DNA from: Parcubacteria group bacterium
GTDB lineage: Bacteria; Patescibacteriota; Patescibacteriia; UBA1558; GWA2-36-10
DNA: 46,407 bases
Assembly: GCA_003104935.1 (NCBI GenBank)
Contig: PQAE01000011.1
Span: forward strand, 1 to 46,407
Direction: 5' to 3'
A program made the position numbers and the translations under genes. Each line of letters opens with the position of its first letter. Position 1 is the stretch's first letter. Below the pieces are notes generated by a model. The model did no database searches. It was given only the letters and a program-made list of their open reading frames with translations, and was not told the origin of the DNA. Below, in pieces: positions 6,745 through 13,754 of the stretch.

Positions 6745-9700
6745 CGATTTATCCACGCCTCAATAGTCCCATTGCCCGAGGGGTTATAACCACTCCTAAT
6801 CTCTAAGCCATCGCTATAGTGATCGCCGTCAGTATCTGGGTTGTTGGGGTTAGTCAGCCAGACCTTAGTTTCTTCGTAATTGGATAGGCCATCACCGTCG
6901 CTATCCGTCAGATCTCCCAGGCTACCAGGACTAGCTCCTAATAATTCTGCCTCCGTGACACCAGGTCGAAAGCTAGCTAAGGGTTTTTCCAGACTGATAA
7001 TATCATAACCATCAGTGTAATTGTCGAGATTATTCAGGGCGATAGCATTGTTGGGATCAAACCGGTTCAGTTTTAAAACACTAATGCTAGTAAACTTTCT
7101 TTTTTTATTAGCCACCAGATAAAAGTAATTGTTATTATATTTAGCCAAAACACCGTTGGGCCAAGTTCTATCTAGGGGGGCGCCAATTAGGTAAGAAGTA
7201 GAGAAAAATCCCGGGATTACATCCTGTACTTGAGACATCCAGTTGTTGCCATACAGACTACCGGCCAGCGCGGCCGTCAATACATGCCTTAAAACGCCAC
7301 CCGGCTCCACAGCATATATTTTGGAAGTATCGGGGTGCGTAATCAGCTTGGTGCCGGCTCGGTAGGGCATGACCCCGCCGTTAGCATAAGTATCTAATTT
7401 TGTCAGACTCACTCTTTGCACCTTATTAAAATCACTGTACCAGGTAGAGTAAGTCTTAGAATCAGGAAAAACATACTTCTTTCCGTTATTAGCAATGTAG
7501 TATACAGCCGCTCCTTTCACTCCTTGCAGAGCCAAAAGGGCACCGGTATCAAGGTTGTCAATTCCCTGGGTTGGCGGCGGTGGCGTGACCGCACTACAGC
7601 TTTGTGTCAAAGGCGGTCGCCCACTAGTAGTGCCGCAGTTATTACTATCGGCGCAGGTTTTAGTTTGGGTATTATTGACGCAAGCTGACCAAGCGGAGCA
7701 AATCCAATTTGGTGTACAATTTGGCGGCGGTGGCGTGACCGCACTACAGCTTTGTGTCAAAGGCGGTCGCCCACTAGTAGTGCCGCAGTTATTACTATCG
7801 GCGCAGGTTTTAGTTTGGGTATTATTGACGCAAGCGCTCCAATCACCACATTGCCAATTAGGTGTACAAAGCACGACGCAGGCCTGCGTCAGAGCCGGGC
7901 GATTATTGGTAGTGCCGCAGTTGTTGAGGTCAGTGCAGGTCCGGGACTGGGTATTATTGGCGCAAGCTGACCAATCTGAGCAGGACCAGTTTTCAATACA
8001 AGGCAAGGCGGTTGACTCGATAGCGCCGATATCCGGACCATTACCGATAAAATTATCGTTTATTCCGGGTAAAAGCACCCCACTATCAATCAGAGGACTT
8101 CCGTTTATAGGAGTAAAATCATTAGCGCCGGGATTAGCCAGTTTGGGATTAAGCGATTGGCCATGGCTCTCCTGATTGCTAGCCGACTTAAATAAAGCCA
8201 GAGTGGTATAAGGCGTATTTGTCCAGACAGTAAAACGGCAATTTTGGCCGCAGAGACTCTGGCGGTCGGTAAATAAACTGTCGTAATCCATGTCTAAAGT
8301 TATCGGCGGGTTGCTGTGGCTAGTGTTGATATCTTCAAAAACATAGCCCTCGCCCCAGCCAGAGCTCTCGTTACCGCTAGAATAAAAAACGTTGTTGCGT
8401 AATATGGCTTTGAGACCAAAGGACGTTCTCCAGATGCGAAACAGGGCCATAAAGTCAGCGGTGCGATTATAGACGGTATTATGGAAAACTAGGGTTTGAC
8501 CGATCGAGGTTTGGATATCCACATTGTATTTTAAGGCACTCTGAAAAATATCGGATAAAATATTACGCACTACCCAGGTCGGGCCGATGCTTACCGGAGC
8601 TAAAGATATTCCGGACTGGGCGGCAGTGGCGCGGGCCACCCGATATACTTTATTATTAAATATGCGTAGATTGATATTTGCTCCCTCCGGCTCGATCGCA
8701 TCATCGCCGATGTCATAGAGGTTGTTATCATTAATATCGCTTTCCTTATTAAAATTCACATTAGCTAAATCCCAAAAAATACTCATCATAATACCGTTAA
8801 AAACATCATTAATAGTATTACGGCGAACGATATTACTGCGTCCGGCAAACAGGGTTATGCCGTCACTTTCTACATCATTGAGTTTCACCGAAGACCAGGG
8901 CCACTCCGACACCTTGGAGTCGTAAATTTTATTATTCTGTATCAGGTTGCCGTAAACCATAGCGCCGTTGGCAGTATTTTCGCCTAGCATTACACCAGAA
9001 CCGTTATGGTGTAGTATATTTTTTTCTACCGTATTATCATGACTACCGACATTGGTACCGAAAAAATGTATACCAATATGATTAAAGGCGATATCAAAAC
9101 CGCGAATGACAACATTGCTAACGTCAGTCATCTTAATTCCCGAACTGTTGCGTTTGACAACATGCATGACGTGACTATCCGGGTCATCGCTGTTGGGCAG
9201 CTTGATGTATAGGCGTTTTTTAGAACTATCGTACCAGTAACCACCGCTAACATTTGAAGCGCAACAACCGGTAGCGCAGTTTGAAGAACAATATAGGCCG
9301 TTGATAAAATTGCTAAAAGTTTGGACGGAACTATTGTAGGGATAATACCAGTAGGCGTAAATTTTTTCGTTTGCCATAGCCACATAGATCGGATTATCTG
9401 CTCCGGCCGTCCAGGAATCTAGGGTGGTATAATACACGCCGGCATTGGCCGGAATGTGATCGTCGGGTAGCCAGTTGTCCTTGGTGTCGATGACGGCCAA
9501 CTCAGCTTCTCCGCCCTCTATTTTTGCAGGATTAGCGCCGGGATTAGTGGCCTGTTGAGCGGATTCAAATATGATTGGGCTATTACTGGTGCCGGAACGG
9601 GAAATAATAATATTTTCATTGTAGGTGCCGGACTGGACCAAAATCCGGTCGCCGGCCTGAGAAATATTGGCGGCATGCTGGATGGTTTTTAGCGGCGACG

Positions 9701-10235
9701 CCGGATCAGTGCCCAGATTAGCATCGTTGCCGCCGGGGTCAACATAAAGAGTGCGGCTGGTCGAACCGCCCACAAAATCGGGCCGGGTGGTAGCACTGCC
9801 GGTTTTTACAGTCCCGCTACCGCCATCCGCATCAGTGACCGTGGCTCTAAAATCATAGGCGGTGCCGGGGCTTAAAAACATTAAACTTCCGTTATAATAG
9901 GTGTAATTAGTTGTTCCGATCAGGCGGTTATAGCTGCGCGGGGGAGTATAAGCTAATTTCCAGGTGCTATCGCCTGTTTTTTTATACTCCAAAGTAAAGC
10001 TGGCATTGAGGTTGTCGTCTCCTGCATTGATTATTTCTACACCAATACTTTCAATAGTCGGAGTACCGATAATCGCCTGCGGCCGGCTAGCGTTGTCTCC
10101 GGCAGCCAGATGTATAAAAAAACCGCGCACTACTATCTCTTTGCCAAATATAGCTATAGTAAAGACGCCGACTAAAAAAGTAAGATAATAAGGCCAATAA
10201 TTTCTGTGTCCGAATTTTTTTAAGTAGTTGAACAT
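6741..10235 (-). CDS. Large surface protein: beta-helix, thrombospondin-like repeats, calcium-binding tail
   Basis: The 1164-residue protein has a hydrophobic N-terminal anchor or signal (about residues 15-35). A fibronectin III-like segment follows (about 50-150), then a right-handed parallel beta-helix region (about 158-700) that opens with YVDPGGNDANLGTDPASPLKTI-type sequence and contains many NN(K/I)IYD and NV turns. Three thrombospondin-1-like repeats (about 742-892) share the pattern CxxNWxCxxWSAC and CGTT. A domain of about 170 residues follows, with aromatic residues and an IYAVEPGGVLRHV segment. The protein ends with thrombospondin-3-type calcium loops (DSDGDGLS and DTDGDHYSDG). It is probably exported and carbohydrate-binding or adhesive. 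The gene overlaps the pseudouridine synthase start by 4 bases. Confidence 0.85.
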   Translation of the reverse strand: MFNYLKKFGHRNYWPYYLTFLVGVFTIAIFGKEIVVRGFFIHLAAGDNASRPQAIIGTPTIESIGVEIINAGDDNLNASFTLEYKKTGDSTWKLAYTPPRSYNRLIGTTNYTYYNGSLMFLSPGTAYDFRATVTDADGGSGTVKTGSATTRPDFVGGSTSRTLYVDPGGNDANLGTDPASPLKTIQHAANISQAGDRILVQSGTYNENIIISRSGTSNSPIIFESAQQATNPGANPAKIEGGEAELAVIDTKDNWLPDDHIPANAGVYYTTLDSWTAGADNPIYVAMANEKIYAYWYYPYNSSVQTFSNFINGLYCSSNCATGCCASNVSGGYWYDSSKKRLYIKLPNSDDPDSHVMHVVKRNSSGIKMTDVSNVVIRGFDIAFNHIGIHFFGTNVGSHDNTVEKNILHHNGSGVMLGENTANGAMVYGNLIQNNKIYDSKVSEWPWSSVKLNDVESDGITLFAGRSNIVRRNTINDVFNGIMMSIFWDLANVNFNKESDINDNNLYDIGDDAIEPEGANINLRIFNNKVYRVARATAAQSGISLAPVSIGPTWVVRNILSDIFQSALKYNVDIQTSIGQTLVFHNTVYNRTADFMALFRIWRTSFGLKAILRNNVFYSSGNESSGWGEGYVFEDINTSHSNPPITLDMDYDSLFTDRQSLCGQNCRFTVWTNTPYTTLALFKSASNQESHGQSLNPKLANPGANDFTPINGSPLIDSGVLLPGINDNFIGNGPDIGAIESTALPCIENWSCSDWSACANNTQSRTCTDLNNCGTTNNRPALTQACVVLCTPNWQCGDWSACVNNTQTKTCADSNNCGTTSGRPPLTQSCSAVTPPPPNCTPNWICSAWSACVNNTQTKTCADSNNCGTTSGRPPLTQSCSAVTPPPPTQGIDNLDTGALLALQGVKGAAVYYIANNGKKYVFPDSKTYSTWYSDFNKVQRVSLTKLDTYANGGVMPYRAGTKLITHPDTSKIYAVEPGGVLRHVLTAALAGSLYGNNWMSQVQDVIPGFFSTSYLIGAPLDRTWPNGVLAKYNNNYFYLVANKKRKFTSISVLKLNRFDPNNAIALNNLDNYTDGYDIISLEKPLASFRPGVTEAELLGASPGSLGDLTDSDGDGLSNYEETKVWLTNPNNPDTDGDHYSDGLEIRSGYNPSGNGTIEAWINR
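7571..7834. repeat. Identical 114-bp direct repeat inside the surface-protein gene
   Basis: Bases 7571-7684 and 7721-7834 appear identical, at a 150-bp period, and encode two of the thrombospondin-like repeats together with their proline linkers. The third repeat (about 7865-8010) is diverged at the DNA level. The 150-bp period is 50 codons, so copies can be gained or lost without breaking the frame. Confidence 0.85.
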
Positions 10236-10285
10236 GGATATTTTACGGTTTAATTTTAACAGAAATAGGAGGATAAATAAAGGAA

Positions 10286-10308
10286 AATAAAAAAGACCTT
10301 TTTGGTCT
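10286..10308 (-). terminator. Terminator of tRNA-Arg(TCG)
   Basis: On the minus strand AGACC, loop AAAAA and GGTCT form a hairpin that is followed by TTTTTTATTTT. It lies directly downstream of the tRNA. Confidence 0.8.
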
Positions 10309-10316
10309 GGTCATCA

Positions 10317-10391
10317 TGGTGCCCTCGGCAGGAGTCGAACCCACATTTCTTGGTCCGAAGCCAAGCGTGATATCCATTTCACTACGAGGGC
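10317..10391 (-). tRNA. tRNA-Arg (anticodon TCG), CCA encoded
   Basis: The acceptor GCCCTCG pairs with CGAGGGC. The anticodon stem CTTGG pairs with CCAAG around loop CTTCGGA. The T-loop is TTCGACT. CCA is encoded at 10317-10319. Confidence 0.95.
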
Positions 10392-10402
10392 GAAATTCAA
10401 TT

Positions 10403-10476
10403 TTCCGGCGCGCCACGCGCTAAGTGTATTAATTTTGACTGGCGCGCCACGTGGCCAAGCTCAGCTTGGCTTTACG
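10403..10476. repeat. GC palindromes between two tRNA genes
   Basis: GGCGCGCCACG occurs twice (about 10407 and 10441). The second copy opens a longer imperfect palindrome in which CCACGTGGCCAAGCT pairs with AGCTTGG and ACGTGG up to 10479, reaching the tRNA-Lys 3' end. No gene is present. Confidence 0.65.
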
Positions 10477-10552
10477 TGGTGCGCCCAGTAGGATTCGAAC
10501 CTACGACCGTTTGCTTAAGAGGCAACTGCTCTACCAACTGAGCTATGGGCGC
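10477..10552 (-). tRNA. tRNA-Lys (anticodon CTT), CCA encoded
   Basis: The acceptor GCGCCCA pairs with TGGGCGC. The anticodon loop is CTCTTAA. The D- and T-arms are regular, and CCA is encoded at 10477-10479. The outermost anticodon-stem pair is a G-A mismatch. Confidence 0.93.
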
Positions 10553-10617
10553 GAATTATAGCAAGTTATTTTCTCCCCCAATCAACATGGCCTTTGGCTA
10601 AATTGACCAACCGCCTG

Positions 10618-10660
10618 TCCCGAGCGCAGTCGAGGGAAGCTATGGGCGCGAATTTATAAA
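10618..10660 (-). repeat. Duplicated tRNA-Lys 5' end joined to a palindrome
   Basis: On the minus strand the leader and first 12 bases of tRNA-Lys (leader AATTCGC and GCGCCCATAGCT) are repeated at 10658-10638. They then switch abruptly into the palindrome TCCCTCGACTGCGCTCGGGA (10618-10637). The real tRNA-Lys starts at 10552 with the same leader. Confidence 0.7.
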
Positions 10661-10734
10661 CAAAAATATAGCTTAATTTAGCTATACAGCATCGCCAAAT
10701 ATAACACAATATTTTTATATTTTCAAGTCCCCGG

Positions 10735-11763
10735 CTAAATATTAGTGAGATAAGCCATGGCTACATTTTCTTCAATTTGCCCGCTGTCTAAGAGCGATTT
10801 AATGTCTTGTTCCATCGTAAACATGCCTTCATCAGAGCTGGTTTGAATCACGGTTTTTATTTGAGGTATTTTATTTTCCCGAATGATATTGGCTATGGCC
10901 GGAGTATTGACCAAGATTTCCCGGACGGCTATCCGGCCGCCGCCGCGTTTGGGCAAAAGCTGTTGGGAAATAATACCGCTCAGGGAAATGGATAATTGCA
11001 GTCGCACCTGAGATTGCTGGTGGGGCGGAAAGACATCAATGATACGGTCGATAGTCTGGGAGGCATTATGGGTATGCAAAGTTGCTAGCACCAAGTGTCC
11101 GGTTTCCGCCAGGGTAATAGTAGCGCCCATGGTTTCCAGGTCGCGCATCTCGCCAACCATAATCACATTAGGATCCTGGCGCAGGACGTGTTTGAGCGCG
11201 GCATGAAAGCTGAGCATATCCGTGCCCAGTTGTCGTTGCATGATAATGCTCTTGGCGGGCGTGTGCACAAACTCTATAGGGTCTTCCAAAGTTATGATTT
11301 GGGAAAAACGGGTTTGGTTGATTTTTTCCACCATAGCGGCTAGGGTAGTAGATTTACCGCAACCGGTCGGACCGGTGACCAAGATCAGTCCGCTGGTGCG
11401 GGCTACCATGTCATGAACAATTTTTGGCAGTCCCAAATCGTCCATCGTGGGGAGAGTAGTGGATATAACGCGGGCTACCAGACCGACATTGTCTTTTTCC
11501 CAGTGAAGATTAACGCGGTAACGAGAGTACTCAGGAATTTCATAGGAGATATCTAGTTCGCGGTCGCGGATAAACTGGTCGCGTTGGCGGTCGGTGAGGA
11601 TACCGAAAATTAATTTCTTAGCCAGCTCTTTATTAACCACTATTTTATTGGCCATGATTTTGAGTTCGCCATCAATCCTCAAGATCGGGGGTTTGCCCAC
11701 GATAATATGTAGGTCGGAGGCGCCTTCCTTAGTGGCGGCTTTAAATAAATCGTTAATTAACAT
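10735..11763 (-). CDS. pilT: Type IV pilus retraction ATPase PilT
   Basis: PilT is a hexameric ATPase that pulls pilin subunits out of type IV pili at the cytoplasmic side of the membrane. The 342-residue protein has the Walker A motif GPTGCGKST (131-139), the Asp box LEDPIEF (159-165), Walker B VIMVGEMRD (200-208), the His box region ETGHLVLATLHT and the C-terminal motif AIANIIRENK, close to the AIRNLIREGK motif that marks retraction ATPases. The 342-residue length is normal. It has its own promoter. The pilin-like gene at 29278 is the only other possible pilus gene here. Confidence 0.94.
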   Translation of the reverse strand: MLINDLFKAATKEGASDLHIIVGKPPILRIDGELKIMANKIVVNKELAKKLIFGILTDRQRDQFIRDRELDISYEIPEYSRYRVNLHWEKDNVGLVARVISTTLPTMDDLGLPKIVHDMVARTSGLILVTGPTGCGKSTTLAAMVEKINQTRFSQIITLEDPIEFVHTPAKSIIMQRQLGTDMLSFHAALKHVLRQDPNVIMVGEMRDLETMGATITLAETGHLVLATLHTHNASQTIDRIIDVFPPHQQSQVRLQLSISLSGIISQQLLPKRGGGRIAVREILVNTPAIANIIRENKIPQIKTVIQTSSDEGMFTMEQDIKSLLDSGQIEENVAMAYLTNI

Positions 11764-11789
11764 TTTTGTTTGTTTAATTTTTCATCTTC

Positions 11790-11800
11790 ATTATAGCACA
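11790..11800 (-). promoter_or_regulatory. Extended -10 promoter of pilT
   Basis: On the minus strand TGTGCTATAAT combines a TG extension with a perfect TATAAT (11790-11795), about 27 bases before the pilT start. The same TG-n-TATAAT style is seen before the genes at 3812, 26666 and 34548. Confidence 0.65.
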
Positions 11801-11812
11801 TTTGCGTATAAA

Positions 11813-11843
11813 ATTAAAAAATCCTCGGCTATTAACCGAGGAC
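11813..11843 (-). terminator. Terminator of the B12 gene block
   Basis: TCCTCGG and CCGAGGA form a stem. On the minus strand it is followed by TTTTTTAATTTT, immediately after the stop of the gene at 11848. Confidence 0.85.
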
Positions 11844-11847
11844 TTAA

Positions 11848-12378
11848 TTATTTACTTAGGGCCAATTTTTTATACCTGCGGTCATGCCAGTGCCGGACAT
11901 AATCATAGGCCGTGAATAAAATAATGCTGTAAAATAGATTACTGAGGACGGTGTTTCTAAAAAAAGGTACGGCCAGAGTAAAGCATTGGAGTAGGCCGCC
12001 TAAGTCGTGGCTGTACCAAGTGCCAAAAAACCAGACCGCGCCATTGGTCAGTAGAAAGAAAAGTACGGCCGAGCCCAGACTGGCATTAGCGACGCCGATA
12101 AAACTCACCTTATTTTTTAAGCAAAGTCCGATCAGGCCGGTCAAAGCCAAGGAGCCATAGACGGAGAGCATGATTGGCCAGGCATAAAAGCCGATTATAA
12201 AGTCGGAAATCAACAAGGCTAGCAGCGGGAAAAATAAAAAAACTCTTTTAGAATGATAAGCGCCGCTAAAGAGCAGTAGGCTGGCTAGCGGGGAAAAATT
12301 AGGGGCATGGGGCCAGAGCCGGGCCGCTAAGACAGCGACGATGATAAATAGAGTTAATAATAAATTACTCCTAGACAT
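11848..12378 (-). CDS. DUF6580-like membrane protein, possible substrate-binding transporter subunit
   Basis: The 176-residue protein has about five to six hydrophobic helices and the N-terminal pattern RLWPHAPNFSPLASLLLFSGA, typical of DUF6580 putative transport proteins. These resemble the S (substrate-binding) subunits of ECF vitamin transporters in size and topology. Its neighbours are a DUF4430 protein (5 bases away), a corrinoid adenosyltransferase and a B12-dependent enzyme, which suggests it could help take up a corrinoid. That role is inference. No ECF ATPase or T-subunit gene is seen in the window. Confidence 0.7.
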   Translation of the reverse strand: MSRSNLLLTLFIIVAVLAARLWPHAPNFSPLASLLLFSGAYHSKRVFLFFPLLALLISDFIIGFYAWPIMLSVYGSLALTGLIGLCLKNKVSFIGVANASLGSAVLFFLLTNGAVWFFGTWYSHDLGGLLQCFTLAVPFFRNTVLSNLFYSIILFTAYDYVRHWHDRRYKKLALSK

Positions 12379-12383
12379 GATTA

Positions 12384-12857
12384 TTAGTATTTAGATTCCT
12401 GGAAAACCCACTTAACCTTGTCGCTGGCCTGGGGAAAATATTTGATTGCACTTAGCTGTGGCATCTGGCCGTTGATATAGTATTGCCAGTATTTATTATC
12501 CGTGCCATTGGCTGTATTGTCTATCTTGGTCACCAAAATTCCCAGTTCGCCGTAGTCTTTCCATTCAAAAGCCCAACTTTTTTGTTCCAGCGCGCCCTTA
12601 GTGATGGCAAAGAGACTATAACTGGCATTAGCTGGATATTCATATGCGACCGTCTCTGTGCGCTGGTCATTAAAGACAAAATCTATGTTAATTGTAGCCG
12701 TGGGCTCTTTAGCTATCTGCTCGTTGACTACCTGATTTATTTCATTAGAGATTTCTCCGCCCTCCACCGACTTATTTTGTTTGGAATTGGTCTGCCAAAT
12801 ATAACCGATGCCCAGCACGATTACTACTAGCGCCAAAATGTTAATGATTTTTTTCAT
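12384..12857 (-). CDS. Exported DUF4430 protein (transcobalamin C-terminal-like)
   Basis: The 157-residue protein has an N-terminal hydrophobic anchor or signal (about residues 4-22) followed by a polar linker. Residues from about 55 form a DUF4430 domain, with SLFAITKGA, a YGELGILVTKI segment and the NKYWQYYINGQ motif typical of the family. DUF4430 is the fold of the C-terminal, B12-contacting half of transcobalamin and intrinsic factor. No lipobox Cys is present, so it is probably anchored by the N-terminal helix. It sits between the adenosyltransferase gene and the DUF6580-like transporter gene, so a corrinoid-capturing role is plausible but unproven. Confidence 0.8.
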   Translation of the reverse strand: MKKIINILALVVIVLGIGYIWQTNSKQNKSVEGGEISNEINQVVNEQIAKEPTATINIDFVFNDQRTETVAYEYPANASYSLFAITKGALEQKSWAFEWKDYGELGILVTKIDNTANGTDNKYWQYYINGQMPQLSAIKYFPQASDKVKWVFQESKY

Positions 12858-12879
12858 AGTTTTATTTTATAAATTAAAT

Positions 12880-13422
12880 TTAATATTCTATTCCCGGCCG
12901 GGCACCTAATCCTTTATTGATGTAGTGCTTCAGCGGTTTCATCTCCGTGACCAGATCAGCTAGTTCGATTATTTCCGGAGGAGCATAGCGGCCGGTAAGC
13001 ACTAGCTCTAATTTTTCCGGTTTGAGGCCTATCAATTCTAATACATTTTCCAGTTTTAGCAAACCCGTCTTAATAGTGGTATTGACTTCGTCTAAGATCA
13101 GCAGGCTGAGATCACTTTTTATCCACTTTTTTGCCAGCGCCAGGGCTTTTTGGGCTTCGGCTAAATCTCCCGGTTCATTTTTAAAGCGGAAACCCTTTCC
13201 GGCGGTCATTCTTGGCAAGCCAAAGACCTGATACTGCAGTCCGTCTTTTTTCAAATCATCTAAAATTTTCCTTTCGCCGTAATAGGCGCCGCCTTTGTCA
13301 AAGAAAATCATCCCTACTTTTAAGCCATTGCCGATAGCGCGCATAGCCAGCCCTAAAGCGGCAGTGGTTTTACCCTTACCGTCGCCGGTATAGACTTGGA
13401 TTTGGCCACTTTCTGTTTTCAT
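12880..13422 (-). CDS. cobO: Cob(I)alamin adenosyltransferase (CobO/BtuR type)
   Basis: This enzyme moves the adenosyl group of ATP to cobalt in a corrinoid to make adenosylcobalamin. The 180-residue protein has the P-loop GDGKGKTTAALGLAMRA (residues 13-29), the acidic LLILDEVN motif and the conserved end TGRYAPPEIIELAD. It closes with the GLGARPGIEY tail normal for the family. It lies downstream of the B12-dependent ribonucleotide reductase with about 330 bases of repeats in between, and upstream of DUF4430, so its product can feed the reductase. Confidence 0.93.
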   Translation of the reverse strand: MKTESGQIQVYTGDGKGKTTAALGLAMRAIGNGLKVGMIFFDKGGAYYGERKILDDLKKDGLQYQVFGLPRMTAGKGFRFKNEPGDLAEAQKALALAKKWIKSDLSLLILDEVNTTIKTGLLKLENVLELIGLKPEKLELVLTGRYAPPEIIELADLVTEMKPLKHYINKGLGARPGIEY

Positions 13423-13753
13423 ATTATTTAGCGTCTCCCGTCCCGCAATAAATGCGGGATAAACTATGGCGGGAGTCCAGTTCTACTGTCATTCCGGCCG
13501 AGCCTGCCCCGTAACCGAGCCTAAGCGAGGTGTACGGGGAGCCGGAATCTCAAGGCTTCGTGGTTTTGAGATTCCCGCTTTCGCGGGACTGACACTCTGG
13601 TTGGTTTTTATTTTTAGATTATTGCCTGCATGGTGCGGAGATAACCTCCGGTCATTTCATGTCGCAAGCACCCTTGCCCGCCTTCGCCCAGGCTTCGGCG
13701 GACGGCGGGTACAGTTGTTTAATAAACCACATTAGAATAATTAAGAACAAGCG
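13423..13753. repeat. Block of palindromic repeats between nrdJ and cobO
   Basis: No gene is seen in these 330 bases. Several inverted repeats follow one another: TCCCGC and GCGGGA near 13437-13455, an imperfect hairpin with CCGGC/GCCGG arms and CCCCGT/ACGGGG inside near 13490-13545, TCTCAA/TTGAGA near 13547-13570, and CCCGCCTTCGCC/GGCGGACGGCGGG near 13677-13710. At 13654-13676 a 23-bp near-copy of the nrdJ 3' end lies next to the last palindrome. Confidence 0.75.
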
Positions 13754-13754
13754 A

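Noticed and set aside
13423-13753. CRISPR array in the repeat block
   Set aside because: Repeats are palindromes of different sequence and irregular spacing, with no regular repeat-spacer pattern.
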